Shown piece after piece: positions 44,807 to 54,015 of a DNA stretch of 64,000 nt. The translations under genes and the position numbers were made by a program. Origin of the DNA: Methyloceanibacter caenitepidi (GTDB taxonomy: Bacteria > Pseudomonadota > Alphaproteobacteria > Rhizobiales > Methyloligellaceae); assembly GCF_000828475.1 (NCBI RefSeq), contig NZ_AP014648.1, positions 248,001-312,000 on the forward strand, in the 5' to 3' direction. Position 1 is the stretch's first letter; each line of letters begins with the position of its first letter. The notes below the pieces were generated by a model. It had not been told where the DNA came from. It saw nothing but the letters and a program-made list of their open reading frames with translations, and searched no databases.

Positions 44807-45796
44807 TCACGCCGCATGCGGCGCCGCGCCGGGCGGGGTGGGCGACGCGACGTCCCACCCCTTGGACCAATCCGCAGGGTCGAGCGCCGGATCGACAGAC
44901 CAGCGGCCGACATGCCCCTCTTCCGAGGTGTACCACGGCAGCAAGGACAGGAAGTCGTCGCGCGGCATCGCCACGAAGCCGGTTTCGGCCAGATGGGGCG
45001 TCATCCATTTCGCATCGTAGAGGCGGTAGCCCCAAGCTGCGAGGTGCCGGTGCAGATAGGCGACCGCGACCTTGGATGCGTGGGACGAACGGGAAAATTT
45101 GGATTCACCGAAGTAGACTTGGCCGATGGCGAGGCCGAAGAGACCGCCAACCAGCCTGCCATGCCGGTCCCACACCTCGACGGAGTGCGCGTATCCGGCT
45201 CTGTAGGCGGCGTAGAACGCCCGCATGACCTTCGGCGTGATCCAGGTGAGCGGCGTCTTCCCCGGCCGCGGCTGCGCACAGGCCTCCATCACGCCTACAA
45301 AATCCGTGTCCATCGTGACCGTGAAGCTGTGCCGCCGGATGAGCCGCCGGACGGTTCGGCCGACACGGGCATTCCGCGGGTCCTGCACAGCCCGCAGCGA
45401 GGGACACCACCACTTCATCGGCCCGATATGGCAGACCGGGAACAAACCCTGCGCGTAGTTGTGTAGGAGCGCCGGAACGCCGAGGTCATCGCTGATGCCG
45501 GCCAGCCCCCAGTTGGTGTAGTAGGTGGGCCGCGCCGGCAAATGGTCCCGCACGTTTTTGGGGCTCAGGTAGTAGGCAAGCGTCATCTGCCACAGCCGCG
45601 GCAGGAGCGCGATGCGCTGCGGCTGCAACGCATAGGCCGCGCCGAGAACGAGCCGCCGCAGATAGCGGCTCCACGGTTCCCAAAAGGGCGGCTCATGAGC
45701 CGGCTCATGAAATGAACGTTCGTTCGGGCTGGACGGCCCGGTGGCCGCAGCGCTGCCCAAATCCCTCGGTAGCCTTTCTGGCCTAAGCGCACCCAT
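44807..45796 (-). CDS. aat: Leucyl/phenylalanyl-tRNA-protein transferase family protein
   Basis: 329 residues, about 90 longer at the N-terminus than E. coli Aat. The C-terminal 240 match the family: YAQGLFPVCH, WWCPSLRAVQDPRNARV, TWITPKVMRAFYAAYRAGYA, SVEVWD, LVGGLFGLAIGQVYFGESKF, then S and HASKVAVAYLHRHL and TPHLAETGF. Aat moves Leu/Phe from tRNA to proteins with N-terminal Arg/Lys, marking them for ClpS/ClpAP. The G-G-D-L of the canonical start is G-I-S-D-D here, so it may be a divergent paralogue with a different target. The ATG at 45796 has GGGATG upstream. Same strand as the flippase gene, 71 bases before it. Confidence 0.82.
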   Translation of the reverse strand: MGALRPERLPRDLGSAAATGPSSPNERSFHEPAHEPPFWEPWSRYLRRLVLGAAYALQPQRIALLPRLWQMTLAYYLSPKNVRDHLPARPTYYTNWGLAGISDDLGVPALLHNYAQGLFPVCHIGPMKWWCPSLRAVQDPRNARVGRTVRRLIRRHSFTVTMDTDFVGVMEACAQPRPGKTPLTWITPKVMRAFYAAYRAGYAHSVEVWDRHGRLVGGLFGLAIGQVYFGESKFSRSSHASKVAVAYLHRHLAAWGYRLYDAKWMTPHLAETGFVAMPRDDFLSLLPWYTSEEGHVGRWSVDPALDPADWSKGWDVASPTPPGAAPHAA

Positions 45797-45976
45797 GCGG
45801 GCATCCCATCCCTGTCGGCGCCCGGCCGGCGGGTCTCCCGCGCCGGGCTGGTTTGACCTACCTTTCTAGGCCAAGAGTCCTTAACAACTGGATTAGGACG
45901 GTAGCCGCTAACAAGTTGTTATCCTTTGCAAAATGTGACTCTGGGAGACGCAGGGAACAGGAACCACGGAGATTTT

Positions 45977-47020
45977 ATGGAGTATCGGGAACTTGGACGC
46001 ACCGGCGTGAAAGTGAGCGCGCTCACGCTCGGCACGATGACCTTCGGCGAGCAGAACACCGAGGCCGAGGGGCACGCGCAGATGGACTACGCCGTGGAGC
46101 AGGGCATCAACATCTTCGATGCCGCGGAGATCTACCCGATCCCGCCGAAGGCTGCGACCCAGGGCGCCACGGAGGAGATCGTGGGAACCTGGCTCGCCTC
46201 GCGGAAGGCCCGCGACAAGGTGATGATCGCCACGAAGGTGGCGGGGCGCAGCAGCGTCATCGACTGGCTACGTGACGAACCCGTACTCTCGCGTCAGACG
46301 CCGGCGCAGATGCGCGAGGCCATCGACAAGAGCCTCAGGCGCCTGCAGACGGACTATGTGGACCTCTACCAGCTCCACTGGCCGGACAGGCCCATCCGCG
46401 TGTTCGAAGGGCTGGAATACCGGCGGCTCGGCGACGACGCCCACAACATCCACGAAATTCTCGAAGTGCTTGGCGAGTTCGTTGCGAGCGGCAAGGTGCG
46501 CTTCATCGGTCTGTCAAACGAGACGCCGTGGGGCACGATGAGCTTCCTGAAGCTCGCCGAGCAGCACAATCTGCCGCGGGTGGTCTCGATCCAGAACGCC
46601 TTCAACCTCGTGAACCGGTCCTACGAGGTCGGCCTTTCCGAAATCAGCTACGAAGAGCAGATCAGCCTTCTGGGCTACTCACCACTTGGCCAGGGCTATC
46701 TGACCGGCAAATACGAGAACGGCGCGTTGCCGGAAGGCGCGCGCAAGACTCTGTTCAATCGGCTCGGACGCTACGAGCAAGGAAACGGCCCCCGCGCGAT
46801 ATCAGCCTATGTTGCGCTCGCCCGACGCCACGGCCTCGACCCCTCGCAGATGGCGATCGCCTACGCCATATCGCGCCCCTTCATGACGTCCGTCATCATT
46901 GGCGCAACTTCGATGGAGCAGCTCAAGACCGATATCGATGCCGCGGATCTGACGCTGCCTAAGGCGGTTCTTGAGGACATCGAGAACATCCACCTTGACT
47001 ACCCTAACCCTTGCCCCTGA
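45977..47020 (+). CDS. Aldo/keto reductase (Tas-like)
   Basis: 347 residues. MEYRELGRTGVKVSALTLGTM, then NIFDAAEIYP with the catalytic Asp/Tyr, KVMIATKVAG (Lys) and YQLHWPDRP (His), the AKR tetrad. Residues GAT and SMEQL near the end are in the NADPH-binding tail. The length and the insert after YPIPP match the Tas/YghZ-like subgroup. GGAG precedes the ATG. An NADPH-dependent reduction of an aldehyde or ketone is expected; the natural substrate is unknown. Followed by thpR after 33 bases on the same strand. Confidence 0.93.
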   Translation: MEYRELGRTGVKVSALTLGTMTFGEQNTEAEGHAQMDYAVEQGINIFDAAEIYPIPPKAATQGATEEIVGTWLASRKARDKVMIATKVAGRSSVIDWLRDEPVLSRQTPAQMREAIDKSLRRLQTDYVDLYQLHWPDRPIRVFEGLEYRRLGDDAHNIHEILEVLGEFVASGKVRFIGLSNETPWGTMSFLKLAEQHNLPRVVSIQNAFNLVNRSYEVGLSEISYEEQISLLGYSPLGQGYLTGKYENGALPEGARKTLFNRLGRYEQGNGPRAISAYVALARRHGLDPSQMAIAYAISRPFMTSVIIGATSMEQLKTDIDAADLTLPKAVLEDIENIHLDYPNPCP

Positions 47021-47053
47021 GACTCGTAATCGCAACAACATGTTGATTCGGTT

Positions 47054-47662
47054 ATGCCCAGGCTATTCACCGCAATAGAGATACCGAGGAGCATCGCCGA
47101 TCGTTTGTCGATGCTACGGGCCGGCCTCCATGGGGCCCGCTGGATCGACCCGGAGTACTACCACCTCACATTGCGCTTCATTGGCGACGTGGACGGCGCG
47201 ACGGCCCGCGATTTCACCGAGGCTCTAGGCGAATTGGTCGCCGCGCCCTTCACCGTCAAGCTGAACGGTCTCGATAGCTTCGGCGGCAAGAAGCCCCGTA
47301 CGATCTTCGCTTGCGTCGCGCCCTCGCCCGAGCTCGAAGCGCTGCAGCACGCCCATGATGGGGCCGCGCGGGTCGCCGGTCTCGCGCCGGAGCGCCGCAA
47401 GTTCACGCCGCACGTGACGGTCGCCCGCCTGCGCGGCACCAGGCCAGATGCGGTGGCCGCCTATCTTCAGAATGCCGGACTGATCTCCGAGACCTTCACG
47501 GTGAAGCGTTTCGTTCTTTACTCGTCGCGCAACTCGGTCGGCGGCGGCCCCTATGTCGTCGAGGCGGCCTACGATCTCGATGACGAGGAGGTGGACTACG
47601 GCGACGACTACTATGGCGGCTACGAGTTCGATCACCCGCCGCTCTTCGGGATCGATCCTTAA
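47054..47662 (+). CDS. thpR: RNA 2',3'-cyclic phosphodiesterase
   Basis: 202 residues, 2H phosphoesterase family (LigT/ThpR). The two catalytic H-x-T motifs are intact: YYHLTLRFIGDV and FTPHVTVARLRG. MPRLFTAIEIPRSIADRL is a typical start. The enzyme opens 2',3'-cyclic phosphates at RNA ends and can ligate tRNA halves in vitro. The last 25 residues are acidic and rich in D, Y and G, an extension not usual in the family. It overlaps the convergent phosphatase gene by 4 bases at the stop codons. Confidence 0.93.
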   Translation: MPRLFTAIEIPRSIADRLSMLRAGLHGARWIDPEYYHLTLRFIGDVDGATARDFTEALGELVAAPFTVKLNGLDSFGGKKPRTIFACVAPSPELEALQHAHDGAARVAGLAPERRKFTPHVTVARLRGTRPDAVAAYLQNAGLISETFTVKRFVLYSSRNSVGGGPYVVEAAYDLDDEEVDYGDDYYGGYEFDHPPLFGIDP

Positions 47663-48183
47663 GACTCCGGCGCCGCGTCGGCTTCGCGCATCAGCTCGGT
47701 CAGCAGACCCGTTGACGCCGCTTCGATGAGGTCGAGCGCGTGGTCGAAGCCTGCCTCCCCGCCGTAATAGGGATCGGGGACGTCGTCCTCCTCAAGGTGC
47801 GGCGCGAAGTCGAGGAAGCGCCGGATCTTGTGGCGTTCGGCATGAGGCGCGACGTCCTGAAGGTCGGCGATGTTCGATCCATCCATGGCCAAGATCAGAT
47901 CGAAGTGTTCGAAGTCTTCGAGTTCGACCTTGCGCGCCGACTGCGCGGAGATGTCGACCCCGCGCGCCAAGGCGGCCTTCTGGGCCCGGGGGTCGGGCGC
48001 CTGACCCTTGTGCCAATCACCCATCCCGGCCGAATCGATCTCGAACAAATGCGCCACGCCTTCCTCCTCGGCCACGCGGCGAAACACGCCTTCGGCCATC
48101 GGCGACCGGCAGATATTGCCGAGGCACGCAAACAGCAGCCGATGGCGGACCATATCGGCGTTATTGGTGTTGTCTCCAGTCAT
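47659..48183 (-). CDS. Low-molecular-weight protein tyrosine phosphatase
   Basis: 174 residues from the ATG at 48183 (a second ATG at 48153 is also possible). The P-loop LLFACLGNICRSPMAEGVF holds the C-x5-R-S catalytic site, with L in place of the more frequent V or T. VPDPYYGGEAGFDHALDLIE supplies the general acid Asp and the D-P-Y-Y motif. The family removes phosphate from tyrosine residues (in polysaccharide systems from BY-kinases such as Wzc) and small molecules. No Wzc-type kinase is in the window. Divergent from the YkvA-family gene. Confidence 0.93.
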   Translation of the reverse strand: MTGDNTNNADMVRHRLLFACLGNICRSPMAEGVFRRVAEEEGVAHLFEIDSAGMGDWHKGQAPDPRAQKAALARGVDISAQSARKVELEDFEHFDLILAMDGSNIADLQDVAPHAERHKIRRFLDFAPHLEEDDVPDPYYGGEAGFDHALDLIEAASTGLLTELMREADAAPES

Positions 48184-48205
48184 GTCTCGGGTCTTGGTGC
48201 TCCAC

Positions 48206-48236
48206 TTGAGAGGGGGATCTCGACCTCCCATATAAT
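48206..48236 (+). promoter_or_regulatory. Candidate sigma-70 promoter of the YkvA-family gene
   Basis: TTGAGA (48206-48211) and a perfect TATAAT (48231-48236) are separated by 19 bases, longer than the optimum 17. The start codon lies 44 bases after the -10 box. The consensus -10 box stands out in this GC-rich background. Confidence 0.4.
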
Positions 48237-48280
48237 AAAAGAGTTGCGCCCGCACACATCAAACGGACAGACAGTCGACC

Positions 48281-48691
48281 ATGACCGCATTTGAAGACGC
48301 GGCCGATCTCCGTGAAGCCGCTTTGGGACGGGAGATATCCGTGGAAACAATGCTCAAGCGCGAGCAAAACGTACGCAGCAACTTTTGGCGCAAGCTGAAG
48401 CGCGTTGCCGGACATGTGCCCTTCGTCGAGGACCTTGTCGCCGCGTATTACTGCGCCATGGACCCAAACACGCCGATGCGCGTGCGCGGCATGCTGCTCG
48501 CGGCGCTCGCCTATTTCATCATGCCGATCGACGTCATCCCGGACATCGTCGCGGGCCTCGGCTTCGCGGACGACATGGCGCTTCTGACCGCCGTGGTCGG
48601 CCTCGTGTCGGCAAATATCACGCCGGTCCACCGGGCGGCCGCCGCGCAGGCGCTGGACAAGGCATTGCCGGGCGCAACCGCCCACAGCTAG
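48281..48691 (+). CDS. YkvA/DUF1232-family membrane protein
   Basis: 136 residues. The core LAALAYFIMPIDVIPDIVAGLGFADDMALLTAV is the DUF1232 signature (Y-x-x-x-P-x-D-x-I-P-D-x-x-P/A-x-x-G-x-x-D-D). One or two hydrophobic helices are predicted, and the N-terminus is charged and cytosolic. Its function is unknown. It is divergent from the phosphatase gene, 97 bases apart, with a near-consensus -10 box upstream, and convergent with the quinone oxidoreductase gene. Confidence 0.85.
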   Translation: MTAFEDAADLREAALGREISVETMLKREQNVRSNFWRKLKRVAGHVPFVEDLVAAYYCAMDPNTPMRVRGMLLAALAYFIMPIDVIPDIVAGLGFADDMALLTAVVGLVSANITPVHRAAAAQALDKALPGATAHS

Positions 48692-48712
48692 CCCGTACAG
48701 CGCAACAACGCG

Positions 48713-49693
48713 CTATTCCTGCGGGCGGACGATCACCTTGCCGCTGGCTTTGCGTTCCTGAATGACCCTTAGGGCCTCCTTGGTTTCGGCCAGCGAATAG
48801 GTCCCGTGGATGTGCGGCGCGAGCCGCCCCTCCCGGCACCAATTCAGAACCTGCAGCGTGTTGGCGCGATGCGCCTCCGGCTCGCGGTCCACGAACGCCG
48901 TCCAGAAGACGCCCAGCACGTCGCATCCCTTCAGCATGATCACGTTGAGCGGCAGGCGTGGGATGTCGCCGGATGCAAAGCCGATAACGAGATACCGGCC
49001 CTTCCACCCCAGCGCGCGCAAAGACGGCTCCGCCGCATCGCCGCCGACACAGTCGTACAGCACATCGAGCCCCCCGGGCGCCGTCCGCTCCTTGAGCGCC
49101 GTCTTGAGGTCGCAGGTCTCGTAGTCGATGCCCTCGTCGGCCCCATGTCGCATGGCGAGCGCAATCTTCTCCTCCGAGGAGGCGACGGCAATGACGTGGG
49201 CGCCCATCAGCTTGGCGATCTCGACGGCCGCGAGACCCGCGCCGCCGGCCGCCCCCAGCACCGCGACGCTCTCGCCGGGCTGCAGCTTCGCCCGGTCCTT
49301 GAAGCCGTGCATCGCCGTCCCGTAGGTGACCGAAACCCCCGCCGCCACGTCGTCGCTGACGCCGTCGGGTATCGGGATCGCGCGCGCGGCGTCGATCGCC
49401 AGCCGTTCCCGGCAGCCATTGCCGCCCACATGCGCCATGACCCGCTGGCCTATCGTGAGGTCGGTGACGTCGTCGCCGAGCGCCTCGACGACACCGGCAA
49501 TCTCGCCGCCGGGCGAGGCCGGAAGGCGCGGCGTGAATTGGTACTTGTTCCTCAGGACCAGGGTGTCGAAGAAGTTGAGACCGACCGCTGTGACCTTGAC
49601 GACCACCTCGCCGGGCTTCGGCGCAGGATCCGCGACCTCCACGAGCTTGAGCGCGTCGATCCCTGAGAATTCGCTGAACTGCACTGCACGCAT
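48713..49693 (-). CDS. NADPH:quinone oxidoreductase-family MDR enzyme
   Basis: 326 residues, zinc-free medium-chain dehydrogenase/reductase. MRAVQFSEFSGIDALKLVEV at the N-terminus, VGLNFFDTLVLRNKY (the quinone reductase N-F-x-D block), VSVTYGTAMHGF and the nucleotide loop AVLGAAGGAGLAAVEIAKL. DIPRLPLNVIMLKGCDVLGVFW is typical of the QOR/CryZ group. GGGAG precedes the ATG at 49693; the longer frame to 49813 is not supported. It reduces quinones or enones with NADPH; the substrate is unknown. Confidence 0.92.
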   Translation of the reverse strand: MRAVQFSEFSGIDALKLVEVADPAPKPGEVVVKVTAVGLNFFDTLVLRNKYQFTPRLPASPGGEIAGVVEALGDDVTDLTIGQRVMAHVGGNGCRERLAIDAARAIPIPDGVSDDVAAGVSVTYGTAMHGFKDRAKLQPGESVAVLGAAGGAGLAAVEIAKLMGAHVIAVASSEEKIALAMRHGADEGIDYETCDLKTALKERTAPGGLDVLYDCVGGDAAEPSLRALGWKGRYLVIGFASGDIPRLPLNVIMLKGCDVLGVFWTAFVDREPEAHRANTLQVLNWCREGRLAPHIHGTYSLAETKEALRVIQERKASGKVIVRPQE

Positions 49694-49820
49694 AGAAGGG
49701 CTCCCGGTCGCGTTGCCTCTCATGCCTTTTGCCCCGAGCGCGCCGCCATCACAAGTCCGAGCGGCCGGCGGGATGCAGAGCCGCCTTTTGCTCGGCTCTT
49801 CCGTGTGGCACACAAGGTTC

Positions 49821-50369
49821 GTGAAACCGAACCCTTCGAGGACGCGCGGCTATTTCGGCATCGGTGCCGAAAGTATTTCCAAAGCGGGAAATCTCGGCGG
49901 CCTGCTCCGGTCGGCGCACGCCTTCGGTGCGAGCTTCGCGTTCACGGTCGGCGCGGATGCCCGGGCTCTGGAGATGCGCTCGGACACATCCAAGGCCGGC
50001 AACCACCTGCCGGTGTACCATTGGAAGACGGTAGACGAGATGCAGCTTCCCAAGGGGTGCAGCCTCGTCGGGATCGAAATTCTGGACGACGCCACAGAAC
50101 TGCCGAGTTTTCCTCATCCCTTGCAGTGTGCGTACGTGCTGGGACCGGAACGGGGTGTACTGAGTGCAGGGCTGCTCACGCGCTGCGATCAGGTAATTCG
50201 CATTCCGACGAATTTCTCATTGAATGTGGCGACAGCAGGGGCAATCGTAATGTATGACCGGCTTCGGGCGTTGGGTCGTTTCGCCCCGCGTCCGGTCAGC
50301 GAGGGAGCCGTAGCGCCGCAGCTGGCGCCCCATGTCCAGGGGCAGCCCAAGCGGCGGCGTCAGGGTTGA
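49821..50369 (+). CDS. SpoU/TrmH-family RNA 2'-O-methyltransferase
   Basis: SPOUT-fold enzyme methylating ribose in tRNA or rRNA. RGYFGIGAESISKAGNLGGL and RSAHAFGASFAFTV form motif 1 (N-L/x-G-x-x-x-R-S-A), YVLGPERGVLS motif 2, and IRIPTNFSLNVATAGAIVMYDR motif 3 (the knot, usually S-L-N-V). From the GTG at 49821 (AAGG five bases before) it has 182 residues, close to family length; in-frame ATGs at 49773 and 49722 give longer versions without homologous sequence. Divergent from the QOR gene. The target nucleotide cannot be told from sequence. Confidence 0.85.
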   Translation: MKPNPSRTRGYFGIGAESISKAGNLGGLLRSAHAFGASFAFTVGADARALEMRSDTSKAGNHLPVYHWKTVDEMQLPKGCSLVGIEILDDATELPSFPHPLQCAYVLGPERGVLSAGLLTRCDQVIRIPTNFSLNVATAGAIVMYDRLRALGRFAPRPVSEGAVAPQLAPHVQGQPKRRRQG

Positions 50370-50441
50370 CCTTTGGGCCATAACTAGGGAAGACTGCAGC
50401 CATTCATGCGTAGAGACTGCTCACGACACGGGGACGGGGAG

Positions 50442-50954
50442 ATGCGCCGAGCCGTTGTAGCGGCTTGTGCGGTGGTGGCGTTCAGCGCAACGCCGGTCGT
50501 CGCGCAGGAAGTCAAGCTTCTTCAGAAATTCAACGACTGGGCCGCCTACGTTTCGCAAGGAAGCCCCAAGGTCTGCTTTGCCGTCTCGCAGCCTCGTAAG
50601 TCGCTGCCGCGGAACGTGCGGCGCGGGCCTATCTATTTCTACACATCCGAATACCCCAGTGACAAAATCGCCGGCGAGATCAGCGTGAAGATGGGCTACC
50701 CCTTCCCGCCCGGCGGCAAGGTCACGGTGACGATCGGCAGCGACTCGTTCGAACTGTTCACCAAGGACGAGGGCGCCTTTGTCGAGAAGCCGGAAGACGA
50801 GGCGAAGCTCGTCGAGGCGCTGAAGGCCGGGAGCGCCATGACCGTCAAAGGCCGGTCGGCGCGCGGCACCAACACCACGGACGAATATTCCCTAAGCGGC
50901 ACCTCGAGTGCAATCGAGCGCGCCGCCAAGGAGTGCGCCACCGAGTCCGGCTAG
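50442..50954 (+). CDS. IalB-family secreted protein
   Basis: 170 residues from the ATG at 50442. MRRAVVAACAVVAFSATPVVAQ is a signal peptide with A-x-A-like cleavage before EVKLL. The mature part has KFNDWAAYVSQGSPKVCF, GPIYFYTSEYPSDKIAGE and VTVTIGSDSFELFTKDEGAF, the layout of the invasion-associated-locus-B family widespread in Hyphomicrobiales, with two cysteines probably forming a disulfide. The protein is periplasmic or surface-exposed. Despite the name, the family also occurs in free-living bacteria and its molecular function is unknown. Two stacked GGGGA sequences precede the start. Confidence 0.88.
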   Translation: MRRAVVAACAVVAFSATPVVAQEVKLLQKFNDWAAYVSQGSPKVCFAVSQPRKSLPRNVRRGPIYFYTSEYPSDKIAGEISVKMGYPFPPGGKVTVTIGSDSFELFTKDEGAFVEKPEDEAKLVEALKAGSAMTVKGRSARGTNTTDEYSLSGTSSAIERAAKECATESG

Positions 50955-51094
50955 GGTTCGCCGAAGTCCTGTTACCTCACTGTCGGGCACGCCGGCCTCC
51001 GGGTTCGAAAGCCACCCGATGCGGGTGGCTGTCCGCAGCATCTTGGCATTTTCGGTCCGCCTCATGATATGAGGGGCCGAGAAGGCAATTTGTC

Positions 51095-52291
51095 ATGACC
51101 ACGACCGCCACAATCGATTCGGCCGCAGAGCCGCAGACCGCCGATATACACGCACGGGAAAGTCTTGCCAGGGAAAGCCTTGCCGGGCTTGGCCGTGAAG
51201 CGCTGCGCGACCGGCTGACCGCCGCCGGCGTGCCCGAGCGGCAGCTGCGCATGCGCGTCGCCCAGCTTTGGGGCTGGCTCTATGTGCGCGGCGCAACCTC
51301 ATTCGACGCCATGACCGACGTCGCCAAGGATTTGCGCGCCACGCTGGCGGCGCGGTATTCGCTCGACCGGCCGCAGATCGTCTCCGAGCAGGTCTCGGTC
51401 GACGGGACGCGCAAATGGCTGCTTCGGCTCGCGGACGGCAAGGATGTGGAGACGGTCTACATCCCTGAAGAGGATCGCGGTACGCTCTGCATCTCGAGCC
51501 AGGTCGGCTGCACGCTGAACTGCACCTTCTGCCACACGGGCACGCAACGGCTCGTGCGCAACCTCACCGCACAGGAGATCGTCGGGCAGATCTTGCTCGC
51601 GCGCGACCGGATCGGCGATTGGCCCGGTGCGGTCCCGGACGACCCCACGGGGCTGCCGTCCGGCGAGCGGAAGATCACCAATGTGGTGCTGATGGGCATG
51701 GGCGAGCCCCTCTACAATTTCGACAACGTCCGCGAGGCGTGCGCCGTCGCCGCCGACGGCGAGGGGCTCTCCATATCGAAGCGCCGCATCACGCTGTCCA
51801 CCTCCGGCATCGTGCCGGAGATTCCGCGCTGGGGCGACGAAGCCGGAACGATGCTGGCGATTTCGCTGCACGCCGTGCGGGACGAGCTGCGCGACGAGCT
51901 GGTGCCGATCAACCGCAAATGGCCCATCGCCGAACTGCTGGACGCCTGCCGCGCCTATCCGGGCCTCTCCAACGCGAAACGCATCACCTTCGAATATGTG
52001 ATGCTGAAGGACGTGAACGACTCGATCGACGACGCGAAGGCGCTCGTGCGCCTACTCAAGAAGATCCCCGCCAAGATCAATCTCATTCCATTCAATCCCT
52101 GGCCGGGCGCGCCGTACGAGTGTTCCGACTGGGAGCAGATCGAGAAATTCGCCGAGGTCGTCAATCGCGCCGGCTATGCAAGCCCGGTACGCAGCCCCCG
52201 CGGCCGCGATATCATGGCCGCCTGCGGCCAGCTCAAGAGCGCGAGCCTAAAGCAGCGCGCGAGCGCGCGTCTCGACGAGGCGCGGGCTTGA
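51095..52291 (+). CDS. rlmN: 23S rRNA/tRNA adenine-C2 methyltransferase
   Basis: Radical-SAM enzyme methylating C2 of A2503 in 23S rRNA and A37 in some tRNAs. 398 residues. [20 protein letters not shown] holds the C-x3-C-x2-C iron-sulfur motif, [13 protein letters not shown] the GEP motif, and RVVN-like and [14 protein letters not shown] at the end carries the mechanistic second cysteine. The N-terminal HhH-like domain ([21 protein letters not shown]) is present. Its TGA overlaps the TTG of the peroxiredoxin gene. Confidence 0.97.
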   Translation: MTTTATIDSAAEPQTADIHARESLARESLAGLGREALRDRLTAAGVPERQLRMRVAQLWGWLYVRGATSFDAMTDVAKDLRATLAARYSLDRPQIVSEQVSVDGTRKWLLRLADGKDVETVYIPEEDRGTLCISSQVGCTLNCTFCHTGTQRLVRNLTAQEIVGQILLARDRIGDWPGAVPDDPTGLPSGERKITNVVLMGMGEPLYNFDNVREACAVAADGEGLSISKRRITLSTSGIVPEIPRWGDEAGTMLAISLHAVRDELRDELVPINRKWPIAELLDACRAYPGLSNAKRITFEYVMLKDVNDSIDDAKALVRLLKKIPAKINLIPFNPWPGAPYECSDWEQIEKFAEVVNRAGYASPVRSPRGRDIMAACGQLKSASLKQRASARLDEARA

Positions 52292-52851
52292 GCAGCCTGC
52301 AGGACCTGCCGGACGACCTTCCCCGCCCCATCGACGACGGCGCCTGCGATCATCTTGCCGGCATGGCGGTGCCGGAGATTGTCCTTCCCTCGACAAAGGG
52401 ACGCGACGTCAACCTCGCCCGCCTCGGTCCCGACCGCACGGTTATCTATTGCTATCCGCGTACCGGCGTGCCCGGCGAACCCTTGCCAGACGGGTGGGAC
52501 GCCATCCCTGGTGCGCGCGGTTGCACGCCGCAGGCTTGCGCCTTCCGCGACCTCGCCGCCGATCTCGCCCGGCTCGGGGCGCGGGTGTTCGGACTCAGCA
52601 CCCAGGACACGGCCTATCAGCGGGAGGTGGCGGAACGCCTCCATCTTCCATTCGAAATCTTGAGCGATGTCCGGCTCGCATTCACCGAGGCGCCGCGCCT
52701 GCCGACTTTCACAGTGGACGGCATGCGGCTGATCAAGAGGCTCACGCTCATCATCCGCGACGGCGCGATCGAGCACGTGTTCTATCCGGTGTTCCCGCCG
52801 ACCTCGAACACCGCCGATGTGATCGCCTGGCTCGAGGACCACCAGACCTGA
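52288..52851 (+). CDS. Peroxiredoxin (AhpC/TSA-like)
   Basis: 187 residues. The start is probably TTG at 52288, overlapping the rlmN stop (TTGA) and preceded by GAGGCG; the N-terminal block [20 protein letters not shown] is conserved in homologues, so the ATG at 52363 is less likely. [20 protein letters not shown] and [15 protein letters not shown] hold the peroxidatic Cys region with a second Cys five residues later, as in atypical PrxQ-like enzymes. [20 protein letters not shown] is typical. It reduces peroxides with a thiol partner in the cytosol. Confidence 0.9.
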   Translation: MSSLQDLPDDLPRPIDDGACDHLAGMAVPEIVLPSTKGRDVNLARLGPDRTVIYCYPRTGVPGEPLPDGWDAIPGARGCTPQACAFRDLAADLARLGARVFGLSTQDTAYQREVAERLHLPFEILSDVRLAFTEAPRLPTFTVDGMRLIKRLTLIIRDGAIEHVFYPVFPPTSNTADVIAWLEDHQT

Positions 52852-52854
52852 GAG

Positions 52855-53448
52855 CTACCCCTTCGCCCAGCGCAGCGCCGCTTCCAGCCGGTCGTTACCC
52901 CAAAACAGTTCGTCGCCAACCGTGAAAGACGGCGCACCAAAGATGCCGCGGGCCTTGGCCTCGTCGACTTGGGCAAACAACGCTTCCTTGTTGGCCGGCG
53001 CATTGGCCGCCTCGAAGGCGGCATCCGGATCGACATCGATACCAGACAGAATGTCCCTCAGCGTCCCGTCGTCGGAGATGTCGCGCTGCTCCGCATAATT
53101 CGCGGTGAAGACCGCGCGCGTGAACGCCGCCGTCCAGCCGTCCGCTTCGCCGGCAAGCGCGAGCCGCGCGGCCTTCACGCCATTCTGCGGGAAGCGCACC
53201 GGCGGCAGTTGCAGCGGCAAGCCTTCTTCGTCACACACGCGAGCGAAGTCGTGCCACATATAGCGCCCCTTGGCGGGATAGATATTGAACGGTGAGTCGT
53301 TCCAGCCGAGTTCCTTGAAGATGGGACCGAGCAAGAAAGGCCGCCAGCGGACAACGACGCCTTCCTCAGCCGCGACGTTCGCGATACGCATCGCGGTTAT
53401 ATAAGAGTACGTGCTGGCGAACTCGTACCAGAAATCGATTCTAGGCAT
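52855..53448 (-). CDS. 2-hydroxychromene-2-carboxylate isomerase/DsbA-family protein
   Basis: 197 residues from the ATG at 53448. A thioredoxin-fold Kappa-GST-like protein: IDFWYEFASTYSYITAMRI gives the family's D-F-x-x-x-x-S-x-x-S/Y active-site Ser/Tyr in place of C-x-x-C. RWRPFLLGPIFKELGWNDSP is the glutathione-site loop, and GIFGAPSFTVGDELFWGNDRL is the cis-Pro and C-terminal motif. It resembles NahD-type isomerases of aromatic breakdown, but members act in many thiol-linked reactions. Convergent with the peroxiredoxin gene, 3 bases apart. Confidence 0.9.
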   Translation of the reverse strand: MPRIDFWYEFASTYSYITAMRIANVAAEEGVVVRWRPFLLGPIFKELGWNDSPFNIYPAKGRYMWHDFARVCDEEGLPLQLPPVRFPQNGVKAARLALAGEADGWTAAFTRAVFTANYAEQRDISDDGTLRDILSGIDVDPDAAFEAANAPANKEALFAQVDEAKARGIFGAPSFTVGDELFWGNDRLEAALRWAKG

Positions 53449-53532
53449 GATGCTGATCCCCGGGGCTGCGATGCTTCTTCTATAGTCGCGACAGCAGGAG
53501 GCGTCACGGAAAGCAGGGGAACAAAAAGCCGC

Positions 53533-54015
53533 ATGATCGGGCATTTCGTTTGGCGCGGCATCGTCGTCGCCGTGTCGTTCTGCGTTGCCGTCGGGGTCGC
53601 GCTCGTTGTGCTGCTCGCACTCGGATCGGTGTGGGTGGGCGACGAGCTACGGGCGATTGCAGTCGAGGACCCGCAGTTTCGCGCCTTCGTGCTTCAGGAC
53701 CCGGTCCTGCAGGATCCCGACGTGCAGCGGAGCGTGGCGATGACCTTCGGAGCTGTCGTCTTCATCGGGACCGTCGGCCCCGCGCTCACGGCCCTGCCGG
53801 CTTTCGCCGCCGCTGTCATCGGTGAGGTCCTGCACGTCCGTTCGTGGATGTACTACGTGCTGGCGGGGGGAGCGGCGCTCGCCGCCATTCCGGTCCTGGC
53901 CGGCGCGGCAGCCGACGCGCCCTCTCTGCCCGCGAGCGAGTACATGACCATCTTCGCGACGGCGGGCTTTGCCGGTGGTTTTATTTACTGGCTTCTGGCA
54001 GGTCGCGGAGCTTGA
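53533..54015 (+). CDS. Unknown four-helix membrane protein
   Basis: 160 residues with four hydrophobic helices at about 9-33, 70-92, 103-122 and 136-155. A polar periplasmic or cytosolic loop between helices 1 and 2 reads DPQFRAFVLQDPVLQDPDVQ, with D-P repeats. No known family is recognised. It is divergent from the DsbA-like gene and overlaps the small minus-strand gene at 53981 by 35 bases at the 3' end. It reads as a genuine gene by codon pattern. Confidence 0.7.
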   Translation: MIGHFVWRGIVVAVSFCVAVGVALVVLLALGSVWVGDELRAIAVEDPQFRAFVLQDPVLQDPDVQRSVAMTFGAVVFIGTVGPALTALPAFAAAVIGEVLHVRSWMYYVLAGGAALAAIPVLAGAAADAPSLPASEYMTIFATAGFAGGFIYWLLAGRGA

